Positions 15,591 through 23,339 of a DNA stretch of 44,943 nucleotides are shown in pieces. A model generated the notes under the pieces. That model worked only from the letters and a program-made list of their open reading frames with translations. It did not search any database and was not told the DNA's origin. The stretch is from Terriglobia bacterium (GTDB lineage Bacteria; Acidobacteriota; Terriglobia; Terriglobales; Acidobacteriaceae): positions 1 to 44,943 of the forward strand of contig JAIQFA010000038.1 in assembly GCA_020073525.1 (NCBI GenBank), in the 5' to 3' direction. Numbering within the stretch: the first letter of the stretch is position 1; each line of letters begins with the position of its first letter. The translations under genes and the position numbers were made by a program.

Positions 15591-17381
15591 CTACTTGTGC
15601 GACTTCACGACCGCCTTGTGCGACTTCACGACCGCCCCTTTCATTTCCGTTCGCGTCACGGTGAACATGTAATGTCCTTCCTCCTTGTGAAAGATCTGCG
15701 CTTCGATTCTCTGATCGATCTTGTCGGGATCGACACCTTCCAGAACATTGACGGACACGATCTGATTACCGTCAAGGTACGTTGCCTGCGTGGCGATCTG
15801 TTTGACGATTCCAACTGTGGTTTCAATCACAAGAAAGCCGCGAACGATGTTGCTCGTCCCTGGCTTTAGGCCGACGTTTTCGTATGACACTTTGAACGCG
15901 TCGTTATGCGGGATGAACGATACCAGAGTCTTGCCTCCGAAGACCAAATCGTAGGCCGTGTTGCTGCCCGGAACCGTTGCAACGTTCCATTGGTCCACAT
16001 TCGCGACCTCGAACCGTATTCCGCCAACGGTGCTGAAGTGCGTTTCAATCGGCACCTCGAAAGCGATCGCGAATAGGCCGACGATTGGCGGCGCGCCCCA
16101 GGGGTGCAGTTTCGTACCGTCATCCATCTGGGATCGCCACCAGAAACGTGTCGAGGAATCAGCAAAGACGTTAAGGTGGTACAACTGTCCGTTATCGGGG
16201 GTATTCTCGGTCCACCATATTTCTTCGGCGGGATGGATCTCTGGGTGATCGCAGTGTCCTACGTCGTAGATCCATGGACCGTACATGGCGATCTGTTTGC
16301 CGACTCTCCCTAGTGACGATTTCTTTATGCTCTGCATCGCGACGTTTCCAGATTGGACTTCCGCCTCGACTACATAGAACGGATCAGTGCATGGATCATG
16401 ATCTGAGTCCACGAGGTCTTTCATTTCCACCTCGGTGCTTCGCTCCGGCTTGTGCGAATCGCTGATCAGGTACATGTAGTTTGCGAATGGCGTGACGTCG
16501 ATGTTCAAGTCGTGATCTGGATACGTCCCCGAAATGTCCGCAATCTGCGGGGCACCGGACAATTCGTACGTACCACTGATCTTTCTGAAACCACCGTGAC
16601 CATCAAGGACTACTCCGGTCCAGTTCTTCGTGATCGTATCGGCAATCACACCAGTCAGGGTCCTCTTGAAGTACACGATCGATCGGTGGTCGTTCGGTTG
16701 TTTGTTCGGATACCAGAAATTCAACCAGTCGGGGATCGCAATGTTGTTGGACGCTCTCTCGAACGTCGCGGAACCGATCTCTTGTGGTCCTCTGAAATCA
16801 CTCCCAACAACACCCATTGTCGGATCGGCGCGACTCCATTGAGCCACGTCGCTAGGTGATTGAGGTCCAAGGGCTGTTATGGTCCATGTGGCGCCTTGCT
16901 GTTGAATCGTGGTCGGCGTCGGAGGAGCGTTACTCGGCAACGGCGAGGATGCGACTGCGACCGTGTCCACCGGATTTCCCCCAGCTCTATTGCGTTCCCA
17001 GTGACCGGCGATGAACTGCCCGCTGCGCATGCTGTTGCGCGACCAGAAAAGGCCGTCTGGACGTGTGCTGGAAAAGACGGAAATGAAGGACACGTTGCCG
17101 TTCAGGCCGAACTCAGAGAGATCGGAGTGGTTTTCCATTAGATCGACCGAAATTCCGTAGCCACCGGCTGAGTCAACGGATTCGTAGAGATAGGCGACGA
17201 GTCCCGCACCTACTTGGATCGAAGCGGGCTTCCAATTGGCGAGGCGATGGTCACCGATCGCAAGAGTCTCGCTCCGACCAGAGAAGTTCTTCTGCTCGTA
17301 GATGACAACGGTTTGACCGAATGCGGCGACGCACAGCAAGCAATTGAGCAAAACAGCAATCACGACATAAGGTCTGTGCAT
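15591..17381 (-). CDS. Secreted protein with N-terminal beta/gamma-crystallin-like domain
   Basis: 596 residues, not recognised as a whole. A signal peptide covers 1-23 (LLCVAAFGQ). Residues about 24-105 look like a beta/gamma-crystallin Greek-key domain (VVIYEQKNFSGRSETLAIGD ... GYGISVDLMENHSDLSEFG). The long remainder is unassigned; it holds the metal-site-like cluster GHCDHPEIHPAEEIWW near the middle and many beta-rich segments. The C-terminus is an exact duplication of AVVKSHK, from a 21-base tandem repeat ending at the stop codon. It looks less GC-rich than its neighbours (31 of 60 G+C at 16681-16740). Probably cotranscribed after the cupin gene, 105 bases upstream. Confidence 0.75.
   Translation of the reverse strand: MHRPYVVIAVLLNCLLCVAAFGQTVVIYEQKNFSGRSETLAIGDHRLANWKPASIQVGAGLVAYLYESVDSAGGYGISVDLMENHSDLSEFGLNGNVSFISVFSSTRPDGLFWSRNSMRSGQFIAGHWERNRAGGNPVDTVAVASSPLPSNAPPTPTTIQQQGATWTITALGPQSPSDVAQWSRADPTMGVVGSDFRGPQEIGSATFERASNNIAIPDWLNFWYPNKQPNDHRSIVYFKRTLTGVIADTITKNWTGVVLDGHGGFRKISGTYELSGAPQIADISGTYPDHDLNIDVTPFANYMYLISDSHKPERSTEVEMKDLVDSDHDPCTDPFYVVEAEVQSGNVAMQSIKKSSLGRVGKQIAMYGPWIYDVGHCDHPEIHPAEEIWWTENTPDNGQLYHLNVFADSSTRFWWRSQMDDGTKLHPWGAPPIVGLFAIAFEVPIETHFSTVGGIRFEVANVDQWNVATVPGSNTAYDLVFGGKTLVSFIPHNDAFKVSYENVGLKPGTSNIVRGFLVIETTVGIVKQIATQATYLDGNQIVSVNVLEGVDPDKIDQRIEAQIFHKEEGHYMFTVTRTEMKGAVVKSHKAVVKSHK
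15594..15635. repeat. 21-base perfect tandem duplication at a gene 3' end
   Basis: Two identical 21-base units (15594-15614, 15615-15635) encode the last 14 residues of the crystallin-like protein, AVVKSHK twice, in frame up to the TAG stop. Confidence 0.95.
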
Positions 17382-17486
17382 AGTGGTCTCCTTTTGATTC
17401 CGCCGTTCCGAAAGCAGTGAGAAAAGGGAGGCAAACTCGCGCCGCCTCCATAAAGTCTCGGAGCAGCTTTGAAATCATTGCCCCAG

Positions 17487-17987
17487 TTAGAAAGGGCAGT
17501 TCCCCGGGTCTGGAGCGTCAATCCGAGCCGGCTGACCTGCTGGAATGAGCCGGAACGCAATGACTTGTGCCTCGACGTCGCCTTCGTTTCGGACGATATG
17601 TACGTGACTGCCGCCACGGTCGACAAATGTCATCCCCGTTGTGTACACGTGCGGCGTGCAGCTGGGATCGTCCCCGTCATAATGAGTTATCGTTCCTGCC
17701 GTGACGATGATCAGAGTATGACCAAGGTGCGTGTGCCAGCCGGTGGTTCCTCCGGGCTGCCAGACATTAGTCAAGAAATATCCATCTGACCTTCCTTTGG
17801 TTTTCTGCGACGAGAACCAGAGTTTGCCTTTGCCGGAAATGAAGTAGTTGCTGACATCGAATGAGGAGAACCGCCCCTGAGCGGTCGTGGTGCTCGTGAA
17901 CCCCTCTGGTGGGGTCGCCAAGGCGCTTCCCGCAGTGGCAACTATCGCCGCACCAAGAAGAACCAACCACCCTAGTTTTTTTCTCAT
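17487..17987 (-). CDS. Secreted cupin-domain protein
   Basis: 166 residues from ATG 17987, chosen because AGGA lies 7 bases upstream and the N-terminus is then a clean signal peptide (MRKKLGWLVLLGAAIVATAG, cleavage near SALA). A cupin core is visible: GGTTGWHTHLGHTLIIVTAG (metal-binding HxH) and later DRGGSHVHIVRNEG. Two further Cys residues (DPSC, GNCPF) may form a disulfide outside the cytoplasm. Function unknown; likely the first gene of a unit with the crystallin-like protein, divergent from the HTH-propeller regulator. Confidence 0.82.
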   Translation of the reverse strand: MRKKLGWLVLLGAAIVATAGSALATPPEGFTSTTTAQGRFSSFDVSNYFISGKGKLWFSSQKTKGRSDGYFLTNVWQPGGTTGWHTHLGHTLIIVTAGTITHYDGDDPSCTPHVYTTGMTFVDRGGSHVHIVRNEGDVEAQVIAFRLIPAGQPARIDAPDPGNCPF

Positions 17988-18105
17988 ATCGCGATCCTTT
18001 CGTTGGCGTCGCCGTCTGGAAACGCTCGGACACAATCCGTCAGTCGCGTGGGCGCGGTCAAAGGGCAATGCGCGGAATTACAGTCGCACCGTCGAATGCC
18101 GTACT

Positions 18106-18134
18106 TTGCCGTCCCTGTCAGCGGACGCTACAAT
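18106..18134 (+). promoter_or_regulatory. Putative sigma-70 promoter of the HTH-propeller gene
   Basis: TTGCCG (18106-18111), exactly 17 bases, TACAAT (18129-18134). Transcription would begin near 18141, about 30 bases before the ATG. The best-looking housekeeping promoter in the window. Confidence 0.6.
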
Positions 18135-18172
18135 CGGGTCGGGACAACCCGCGGAGCAATGAGGAGAGCGCG

Positions 18173-20224
18173 ATGGGCGAAACATCCTCCGGAAGACAGT
18201 CGTCGCACACCCCGCCCCTAGAACGTCTCGATTCCTGGAAGGGTATCGCCGCCCACTTCAACCGCGACGTCACCACAGTCCAGCGCTGGGAGAAGCGCGA
18301 GGGGATGCCTGTTTACCGTCATCTGCATGACCGGGCGGGCTCGATTTATGCGTTTACAGCCGAGTTGGACGAATGGGCTCGCAGTCGGAATGTACGAGTA
18401 GCGCAAGAGAACGGCAACGATGCCCCGTCGCCCATCCCCCTTACATTGCCTCCCCGTTCAGATGTCCCGGCGTCTCGTGCCCGATGGAGAGTTGCTCTGC
18501 CGCTGGCAGCGGTGACTGCCCTGCTGGTAATTGCTGCCGGATTCTGGCTTAGGAAGACGGAATATTTCTGGCGAGATCCGACCGCCGGCGCGCGACTCCA
18601 AACGGTTACCGAGTTTGAGGGAGTGGAGCAGGCCGCTGCCGTGTCCCGCGACGGACAGTTCGTCGCCTTTCTGTCGGATCGCGACGGACAGATGGACGTT
18701 TGGGTCACGCAGGTTGGGTCAGGCCAGTTTCACAATTTAACCCGCGGGATCTTCGCGGGGCTTGCCAACCCATCGCTCCGCACCCTGGGTTTCTCGCCCG
18801 ATGGTTCGTTCGTCACGTTTTGGTCTCGCAAGCAAGACGGGTCGAACCCAGAAAACATCAGCATCTGGGCGGTGCCAACGCTGGGCGGACAGCCGAGGCC
18901 ATACCTTGAAGGGGTAGCCGAGTTTGACTGGTCCCACGACGGCTCCCGACTCGCGTACCACACTCCCGGCCCCGGAGATCCATTGTTCGTGAGCGAGGGT
19001 AACCAGCAAGCCAAGACACCTCCCATCTTCACCGCACCCGCCGGTATCCACGCGCACTTTCCCCTGTGGTCGCCCGACAATGCCTTCATCTACTTTGTCC
19101 AGGGTTCTCTCCCTGACAAAATGGACATCTGGCGCATTCACCCGACTGGTGGAACTCCTGAGCGGATCACATCGCATAATGGCCGCGTGATTTATCCGGT
19201 TCTGTTGGACCGACGGACGCTGATGTACCTCGCCAGCGATCCTGATGGCTCCGGCCCGTGGCTTTATAGTATGGACGTCGAGCACCGCATCCCGCACCGT
19301 CTGGCCTCTAGTCTTGACCGATACACGTCGTTGGCGGCCAGCGCTGACAGTCACCGTTTGGTTCTTACGACCGCAAGCCCGAAGAGAACACTCTGGCGCT
19401 TGCGGATCGCAGATTCACCCGCCGAAGTCTCGGCACCCGCTCGAATCTCACTGACGACCAGCACAGGGATTTCTCCACGACTGGGACCAAACTATCTTCT
19501 CTATGTTGCTGCGACAGGATCGAGCGGGAGTATCTGGAAGCTCGACATCGGAACTGGCACGGAGTTATGGAGTGGTCCAGGTGCGCAAGTTATTGGCGGT
19601 CCTGTAATCGCCCCCGATGGACAGCACATCGCCTTCTCGGTCCGCCAACACGGGCAATCGTTCTTGTATGTCATGCAAACCGATGGCACAAGCGCGCGGA
19701 TTATCAACGATTCACTCGACCTACAAGGTGCTCCAGCATGGGCACCGGACGGCCAGTCGATTACCTCAGCGGCAAACGATCACGGCGTCCCCCACCTGTT
19801 CCGTGTGCCGCTCAACGGTCGCGTGCCCACACCCTTTGTCGAGGAGTACTCGGTTGATCCCGCGTGGTCGCCCGATGGCCACTTCCTTGTTTACTCAGGA
19901 CCTGACATCGGCACCACATTTCCGGTTAAAGCGGTAACAGCCGAGGCTGCAGTGATTCCCATGCCTTCATTGACCTTAACTCGTGGGGCGCGACACTTGG
20001 TCTTCCTGCCTGGAAGTCGTGGGCTGGTATTCCTGAAGGGAGACATTCGGCATAAGGATCTGTGGCTGGTCGACATGAAAACGGGCGCGGAACGACAGTT
20101 GACTAATCTCCCTGCCGACTTTGATATTCGCGACTTCGACATTTCGCCAGACGGCCGCGAAGTTGTCCTCGAACGTGTGCAGGAACACTCAGAGGTGGTC
20201 CTGGTCGATCTCCCTAGGCCATGA
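18173..20224 (+). CDS. Membrane-anchored HTH regulator with PD40/TolB-like beta-propeller
   Basis: 683 residues from ATG 18173, preceded by GAGGAGAG. Residues about 19-72 form a DNA-binding domain of the excisionase/MerR-like kind (SWKGIAAHFNRDVTTVQRWE, then GSIYAFTAELDEWARSR). One transmembrane helix is at about 105-123 (ALPLAAVTALLVIAAGFWL). From about 135 to the end is a multi-bladed propeller with PD40 motifs (SRDGQFVAFLSDRDGQMDVW, FSPDGSFVTFWSR, ISPDGREVVLERV). DNA binding is in the cytoplasm and the propeller outside, so this is a one-component transmembrane sensor by architecture. It is divergent from the cupin/crystallin pair, its obvious candidate targets (inference). Confidence 0.87.
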   Translation: MGETSSGRQSSHTPPLERLDSWKGIAAHFNRDVTTVQRWEKREGMPVYRHLHDRAGSIYAFTAELDEWARSRNVRVAQENGNDAPSPIPLTLPPRSDVPASRARWRVALPLAAVTALLVIAAGFWLRKTEYFWRDPTAGARLQTVTEFEGVEQAAAVSRDGQFVAFLSDRDGQMDVWVTQVGSGQFHNLTRGIFAGLANPSLRTLGFSPDGSFVTFWSRKQDGSNPENISIWAVPTLGGQPRPYLEGVAEFDWSHDGSRLAYHTPGPGDPLFVSEGNQQAKTPPIFTAPAGIHAHFPLWSPDNAFIYFVQGSLPDKMDIWRIHPTGGTPERITSHNGRVIYPVLLDRRTLMYLASDPDGSGPWLYSMDVEHRIPHRLASSLDRYTSLAASADSHRLVLTTASPKRTLWRLRIADSPAEVSAPARISLTTSTGISPRLGPNYLLYVAATGSSGSIWKLDIGTGTELWSGPGAQVIGGPVIAPDGQHIAFSVRQHGQSFLYVMQTDGTSARIINDSLDLQGAPAWAPDGQSITSAANDHGVPHLFRVPLNGRVPTPFVEEYSVDPAWSPDGHFLVYSGPDIGTTFPVKAVTAEAAVIPMPSLTLTRGARHLVFLPGSRGLVFLKGDIRHKDLWLVDMKTGAERQLTNLPADFDIRDFDISPDGREVVLERVQEHSEVVLVDLPRP

Positions 20225-20283
20225 GCCAATTGCACAGTCAATTGGCGTAAACCGCTCATCCACGAACTGAATGCGCCTACACG

Positions 20284-21012
20284 CTATCCAGTCATTGACT
20301 CCTGATCGCTAACGGTCCGCATCTCTTCCACCGTCACGAACTCATACCCCTGATCCTTATACAGCCGGATCAGGTTTTCCGTCGCAATCACCGTCTGCGC
20401 CCGGTCCGCGCCCATCGCGAGGTGTCCACCATCGTGGAGCAGGATCACATCGCCGCCGCGCATCCGGCTCGTAACCTTCTTCTCGATTACGGCGGCTGGC
20501 GGCGCATTCCAGTCGTATCCCGTGACATTCCACATCACCGTCTCCAGCCCGAGCGAGCGCGCAATCCGCAGCGTGGCCGGACGCCTTCCGCCAAACGGTG
20601 GACGAAACAACTTCGAATGCTCGCCGATAGCATCCCCTAATGCCTGGTGGCAATCGGACAGTTGCGCGCGCGTCTCCGTTGCAGACTGGAAGATGAGCAG
20701 CGGATGCGTGAACGTGTGGTTACCGATGACGTGTCCTGCCCGCGCCACGGCGCGCGCAATGTCGGGACGCTGCTGCACGTAGCGGCCAATCATGAAGAAC
20801 GTCGCCCGCACTCCGTGCTTGGCCAGCACATCGAGCAACTTCAGCGTGTGCGGATCGTTCGGCCCATCATCGTAGGTCAGCGCGATCTGCTTGCTTCCCC
20901 GCGCGCCGCCAGTAAACGTCCGCCCGTACCACTGCCCCGTCGGCGCCATGGACTGGTATCCGGCCGCCGAAGCAGCCGCCGCGGCCGCGATTCCGATGAG
21001 AGCTGGGAGCAT
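20284..21012 (-). CDS. NodB-type polysaccharide deacetylase
   Basis: 242 residues. N-terminal hydrophobic, Ala-rich segment (about 1-20) is a signal peptide or anchor, so it acts on envelope glycans. Carbohydrate esterase 4 motifs in order: TYDDGPN (catalytic base Asp and metal Asp), NHTFTHP (metal His pair), RPPFGGRR (motif 3), YDWNAP (motif 4), VILLHDGG (motif 5, catalytic His). All are intact. Substrate could be peptidoglycan GlcNAc/MurNAc or another N-acetylated polymer. Divergent from the nucleoside kinase across a 34-bp inverted repeat. Confidence 0.92.
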   Translation of the reverse strand: MLPALIGIAAAAAASAAGYQSMAPTGQWYGRTFTGGARGSKQIALTYDDGPNDPHTLKLLDVLAKHGVRATFFMIGRYVQQRPDIARAVARAGHVIGNHTFTHPLLIFQSATETRAQLSDCHQALGDAIGEHSKLFRPPFGGRRPATLRIARSLGLETVMWNVTGYDWNAPPAAVIEKKVTSRMRGGDVILLHDGGHLAMGADRAQTVIATENLIRLYKDQGYEFVTVEEMRTVSDQESMTG

Positions 21013-21026
21013 GACCGAATTCTAAT

Positions 21027-21124
21027 GGAAGTCAGAAGTTAGAAGTCAGATTGCAGAAGTAAAAGCCAAACCCACCACCCGTAGGTTTTCACTTCTGCAA
21101 TTTGACTTCTAACTTCTGACTTCC
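21027..21124. repeat. 34-bp near-perfect inverted repeat of GAAGTCA heptads
   Basis: Bases 21027-21060 and 21091-21124 are reverse complements at 33 of 34 positions; the spacer is 30 bases. Each arm is built of 7-base units (GAAGTCA, GAAGTTA, GAAGTCA, GATTGCA, GAAGT). It sits between the deacetylase start and the kinase promoter. Confidence 0.9.
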
Positions 21125-21137
21125 AACAATTCCACAA

Positions 21138-21166
21138 TTGCGTCCCAGCCCGAAGCAATATATTCT
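21138..21166 (+). promoter_or_regulatory. Possible promoter of the deoxynucleoside kinase gene
   Basis: TTGCGT (21138-21143), 17-base spacer, TATTCT (21161-21166); predicted start near 21173, 20 bases before ATG 21193. Moderate match. Confidence 0.4.
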
Positions 21167-21192
21167 GCTTTCCAGTTCTCCACGAACAATCC

Positions 21193-21858
21193 ATGGCTAA
21201 TCTCTTTGAGCTTCCCCGTTACATTGCGGTAGAAGGTCCCATACGAGTGGGGAAGAGCACGCTGGCACGGGTTCTCGGAGAGCGCCTGGCCGCCCAGCGC
21301 GTCATTGAGCCGGAAGATAATCCGTTTCTGAAAGCATTCTACGAAGGCGAGCAAGGTGCCGCCTTTCAGGCACAGCTGGCATTCCTCATCCGCCGCTTCG
21401 AGCAGTTGCGCTCGCTCGATCTCGGTCCGCACTCCAACAAGACCGTGGTCGCGGATTACATTTTCGAAAAAGACAAGCTCTTCGCCTGCCTGAATCTCAA
21501 CGATCAGGAACTCGACACCTACAATCGCTACTTCAATTATTTCCGCGAACAGCTCCCCACACCCGACCTGGTCATCTACCTGCAGGCGACGCCGGAAGTG
21601 CTGAAGAAGCGGCTGAAGAAAAAGAATGCGGCCGGCGAAAAGGCCATCAGCGAAGACTACCTGATGGAAGTAGTAAAGGCTTACGAACACTTTTTCTTTC
21701 ACTACACCCAGTCCGACCTGCTGATCGTGAATACTTCCGAGATCGACTTCGTCGACCGCAACGAAGACCTGCAAGAGCTGCTGAAAAAAGTCTCCGCCCC
21801 GATCAAGGGCACGCAGTACTTCCTCCCGCTGGGCGGTCAGGATGCGGCTAGCGCGTGA
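21193..21858 (+). CDS. Deoxynucleoside kinase (deoxyadenosine/deoxyguanosine type)
   Basis: 221 residues, as expected for Dak/Dgk-type enzymes. P-loop EGPIRVGKST (14-23); the DRx-like segment VVADYIFEKDKLFA; the ARPTPDLVIYL strand before the LID region (KKRLKKKNAAGEKAI), where conserved Arg/Lys clamp phosphates. It phosphorylates deoxynucleosides for salvage; the exact base preference cannot be read safely. In related genomes such a kinase often adjoins folate genes, but not here. It ends 5 bases before a heptad repeat. Confidence 0.88.
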   Translation: MANLFELPRYIAVEGPIRVGKSTLARVLGERLAAQRVIEPEDNPFLKAFYEGEQGAAFQAQLAFLIRRFEQLRSLDLGPHSNKTVVADYIFEKDKLFACLNLNDQELDTYNRYFNYFREQLPTPDLVIYLQATPEVLKKRLKKKNAAGEKAISEDYLMEVVKAYEHFFFHYTQSDLLIVNTSEIDFVDRNEDLQELLKKVSAPIKGTQYFLPLGGQDAASA

Positions 21859-21863
21859 GAGAA

Positions 21864-21893
21864 GGTCTCAGGTCTTAGGTGTCAGGTCTCAGG
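21864..21893. repeat. Heptad repeat GGTCTCA after the kinase gene
   Basis: Units GGTCTCA, GGTCTTA, GGTGTCA, GGTCTCA and GG run from 21864 to 21893, starting 5 bases after the stop codon. The same unit sequences, in reverse orientation, occur at 28385-28405. Confidence 0.8.
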
Positions 21894-21926
21894 AAATTCA
21901 ACAGCTTGGTTTTGCTTGTGCGGTCA

Positions 21927-22283
21927 TCACTTGCGGCGTGCCCTTTTGCGCGGGGCTGCGGCTAGTTCTTTCTTGCGAATCCCGGCCTGCGGAATTTCGA
22001 TTTTCTCGCCTTGCAACCCCGCGAGAAGGGCATACTTGAGATCCTCTCTCTTGCGCTCGCGCTCTCGTTCCGCAAATAGTTCATCAAACGCGGACGGCTC
22101 GCCCGGGGCGGGCTTCAAGATGCCCATGCACCCGTGGATGAATCGCTCTGTCATCGGAGTCAACACCAGTCGGCCTTGCTCTTCCTTCCAGTTAATGCGA
22201 GTGCCTTTCTCAATTCCGAATCGCTCGCGCAACTCAGCTGGGATCGTCACTTGCCCCTTCGCATTTATCTTGGTGCGTCGCAT
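21927..22283 (-). CDS. AbrB/MazE-type DNA-binding protein, orphan antitoxin-like
   Basis: 118 residues from ATG 22283, which has GGGAG 9 bases upstream and gives the standard swapped-hairpin start (KINAKGQVTIPAELRERFGI). This domain (about 1-48) binds DNA as a dimer in VapB/MazE antitoxins and AbrB regulators. The C-terminal half (DELFAERERERKREDLKYAL and a basic tail) resembles a toxin-binding tail, but no PIN or MazF gene adjoins: downstream is the convergent kinase. A reading frame continues upstream to 22499 but lacks recognisable features and is not included. Confidence 0.82.
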   Translation of the reverse strand: MRRTKINAKGQVTIPAELRERFGIEKGTRINWKEEQGRLVLTPMTERFIHGCMGILKPAPGEPSAFDELFAERERERKREDLKYALLAGLQGEKIEIPQAGIRKKELAAAPRKRARRK

Positions 22284-22608
22284 TATCTGATTCTCCCAGA
22301 TGGGAAGGTCCCTGACGCGTCGCCCCTCGCGCGGCCCTTTTGTCTCAGCCTCTACTTGACGCCCAAGGCATGAAGCAAGGCTTTCACCCGTTCTACCTCT
22401 GCGGGCGGTGAGCAGCAGAACCAGATCGACAAGTCCGTAGACCGCAAGGATCGCGGCTTCTGGTGAGGACCGAAACAGCTTTCTGTACCGGCTAATCATG
22501 ACCGTTCAAACCATCCGGCTCCATCAAAGCCTCGATACGGACAGGGATTGATCCCCTCGCCGAAACAGGCGCGAGAGAGACTGACACTTTCCCTGCCTGT
22601 ACTGCAGA

Positions 22609-23031
22609 TCATTTCGCCCTTCTCCCAACTTGAGGTTCCACAGTAAGTAGCGTTTGCTGCGGATTCTTCCGAATAAATTCCGTAGGGAGTTCTGCAATGA
22701 ACATGGATTCCCCATCATCCCACCTCACAGGGGTTGATCGTGATTCGGAATAGTCATAGTCGATGTGATCCATAAATGTCTTGGCAGAGAATCCAGCCCC
22801 GTTTCCCTTTTTTCCATATGCCAGTCTGTATGCTCGCTGGTCTTTCTTCTTGATGGGCCGGACCCCCACTTGCCGTTTGTCGGCATCCCATAGCAGCAAT
22901 ACAAACTCGACTGCATCTTTCTCCAAGGTGGCTGTAGCGGTCTTATTTAGTGAAATGCGACCGAGTTTGTTAAAAGTGATAGCGGGAGTTCCGCTTCTGC
23001 GTACCTTGCGTGTGAAAATCTCCCACGCCAT
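22609..23031 (-). CDS. Conserved hypothetical protein (SpoVT/AbrB-like N-terminal strand pattern)
   Basis: 140 residues from ATG 23031, preceded by AGGAGG with 9-base spacing. The sequence type (MAWEIFTRK, FNKLGRISLNKTA, VLLLWDADKRQVGVRPI, then GNGAGFSAKTFMDHI) recurs as a widespread bacterial hypothetical; function unknown. The GRISLNKTA / GVRPI part hints at a transcription-factor-like beta-barrel, which is inference. The gene and its upstream sequence are clearly AT-richer than the surroundings, suggesting transfer. No partner gene is evident besides the AbrB-type gene downstream on the same strand. Confidence 0.75.
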   Translation of the reverse strand: MAWEIFTRKVRRSGTPAITFNKLGRISLNKTATATLEKDAVEFVLLLWDADKRQVGVRPIKKKDQRAYRLAYGKKGNGAGFSAKTFMDHIDYDYSESRSTPVRWDDGESMFIAELPTEFIRKNPQQTLLTVEPQVGRRAK

Positions 23032-23231
23032 AGTCTTTATCCTCCTCTTCCATCTGTAGTTATACCATATGTTAAGAATGTTGTAAAAGTAAATAAGCCG
23101 GTTGTTCCCATCTGTGCCGGTCGTGTAGTGAATTGCTTGGTTGTGCCAAGTGTTGAAAGGGGAGGTGGCCGCAAATTCGCCCGCGGGTCCACTCCGGTCA
23201 CGCGATCCAGCGTCCGAGTTGACCCCTGGAT

Positions 23232-23255
23232 AACGACTATCGACCAACGCCCCTT
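23232..23255. repeat. Heptad remnant overlapping the panB promoter
   Basis: AACGACT, ATCGACC, AACG followed by CCCCTT. Fifteen bases (23241-23255) are identical to 2543-2557 in the sigma operon. Confidence 0.6.
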
Positions 23256-23268
23256 TCGCGGCTATAAT
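23240..23268 (+). promoter_or_regulatory. Putative panB promoter
   Basis: TCGACC (23240-23245), 17-base spacer, perfect TATAAT (23263-23268). Start near 23275, about 65 bases before the GTG. The -35 box lies within a heptad repeat remnant. Confidence 0.55.
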
Positions 23269-23339
23269 CCCCCCAGCGTCATCCAAAGACGCGTACAGGC
23301 TCTATCCGCCCGGTTTGCGGAGGGGCACTGGAGGACATC

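Noticed and set aside
17909..18172. N-terminal extension of the HTH-propeller gene
   Set aside because: It overlaps the divergent cupin gene and the predicted promoter at 18106-18134; ATG 18173 has a strong ribosome site.
22284..22499. N-terminal extension of the AbrB-type gene
   Set aside because: ATG 22283 has a ribosome site and gives the canonical domain start; the extension has no recognisable content.
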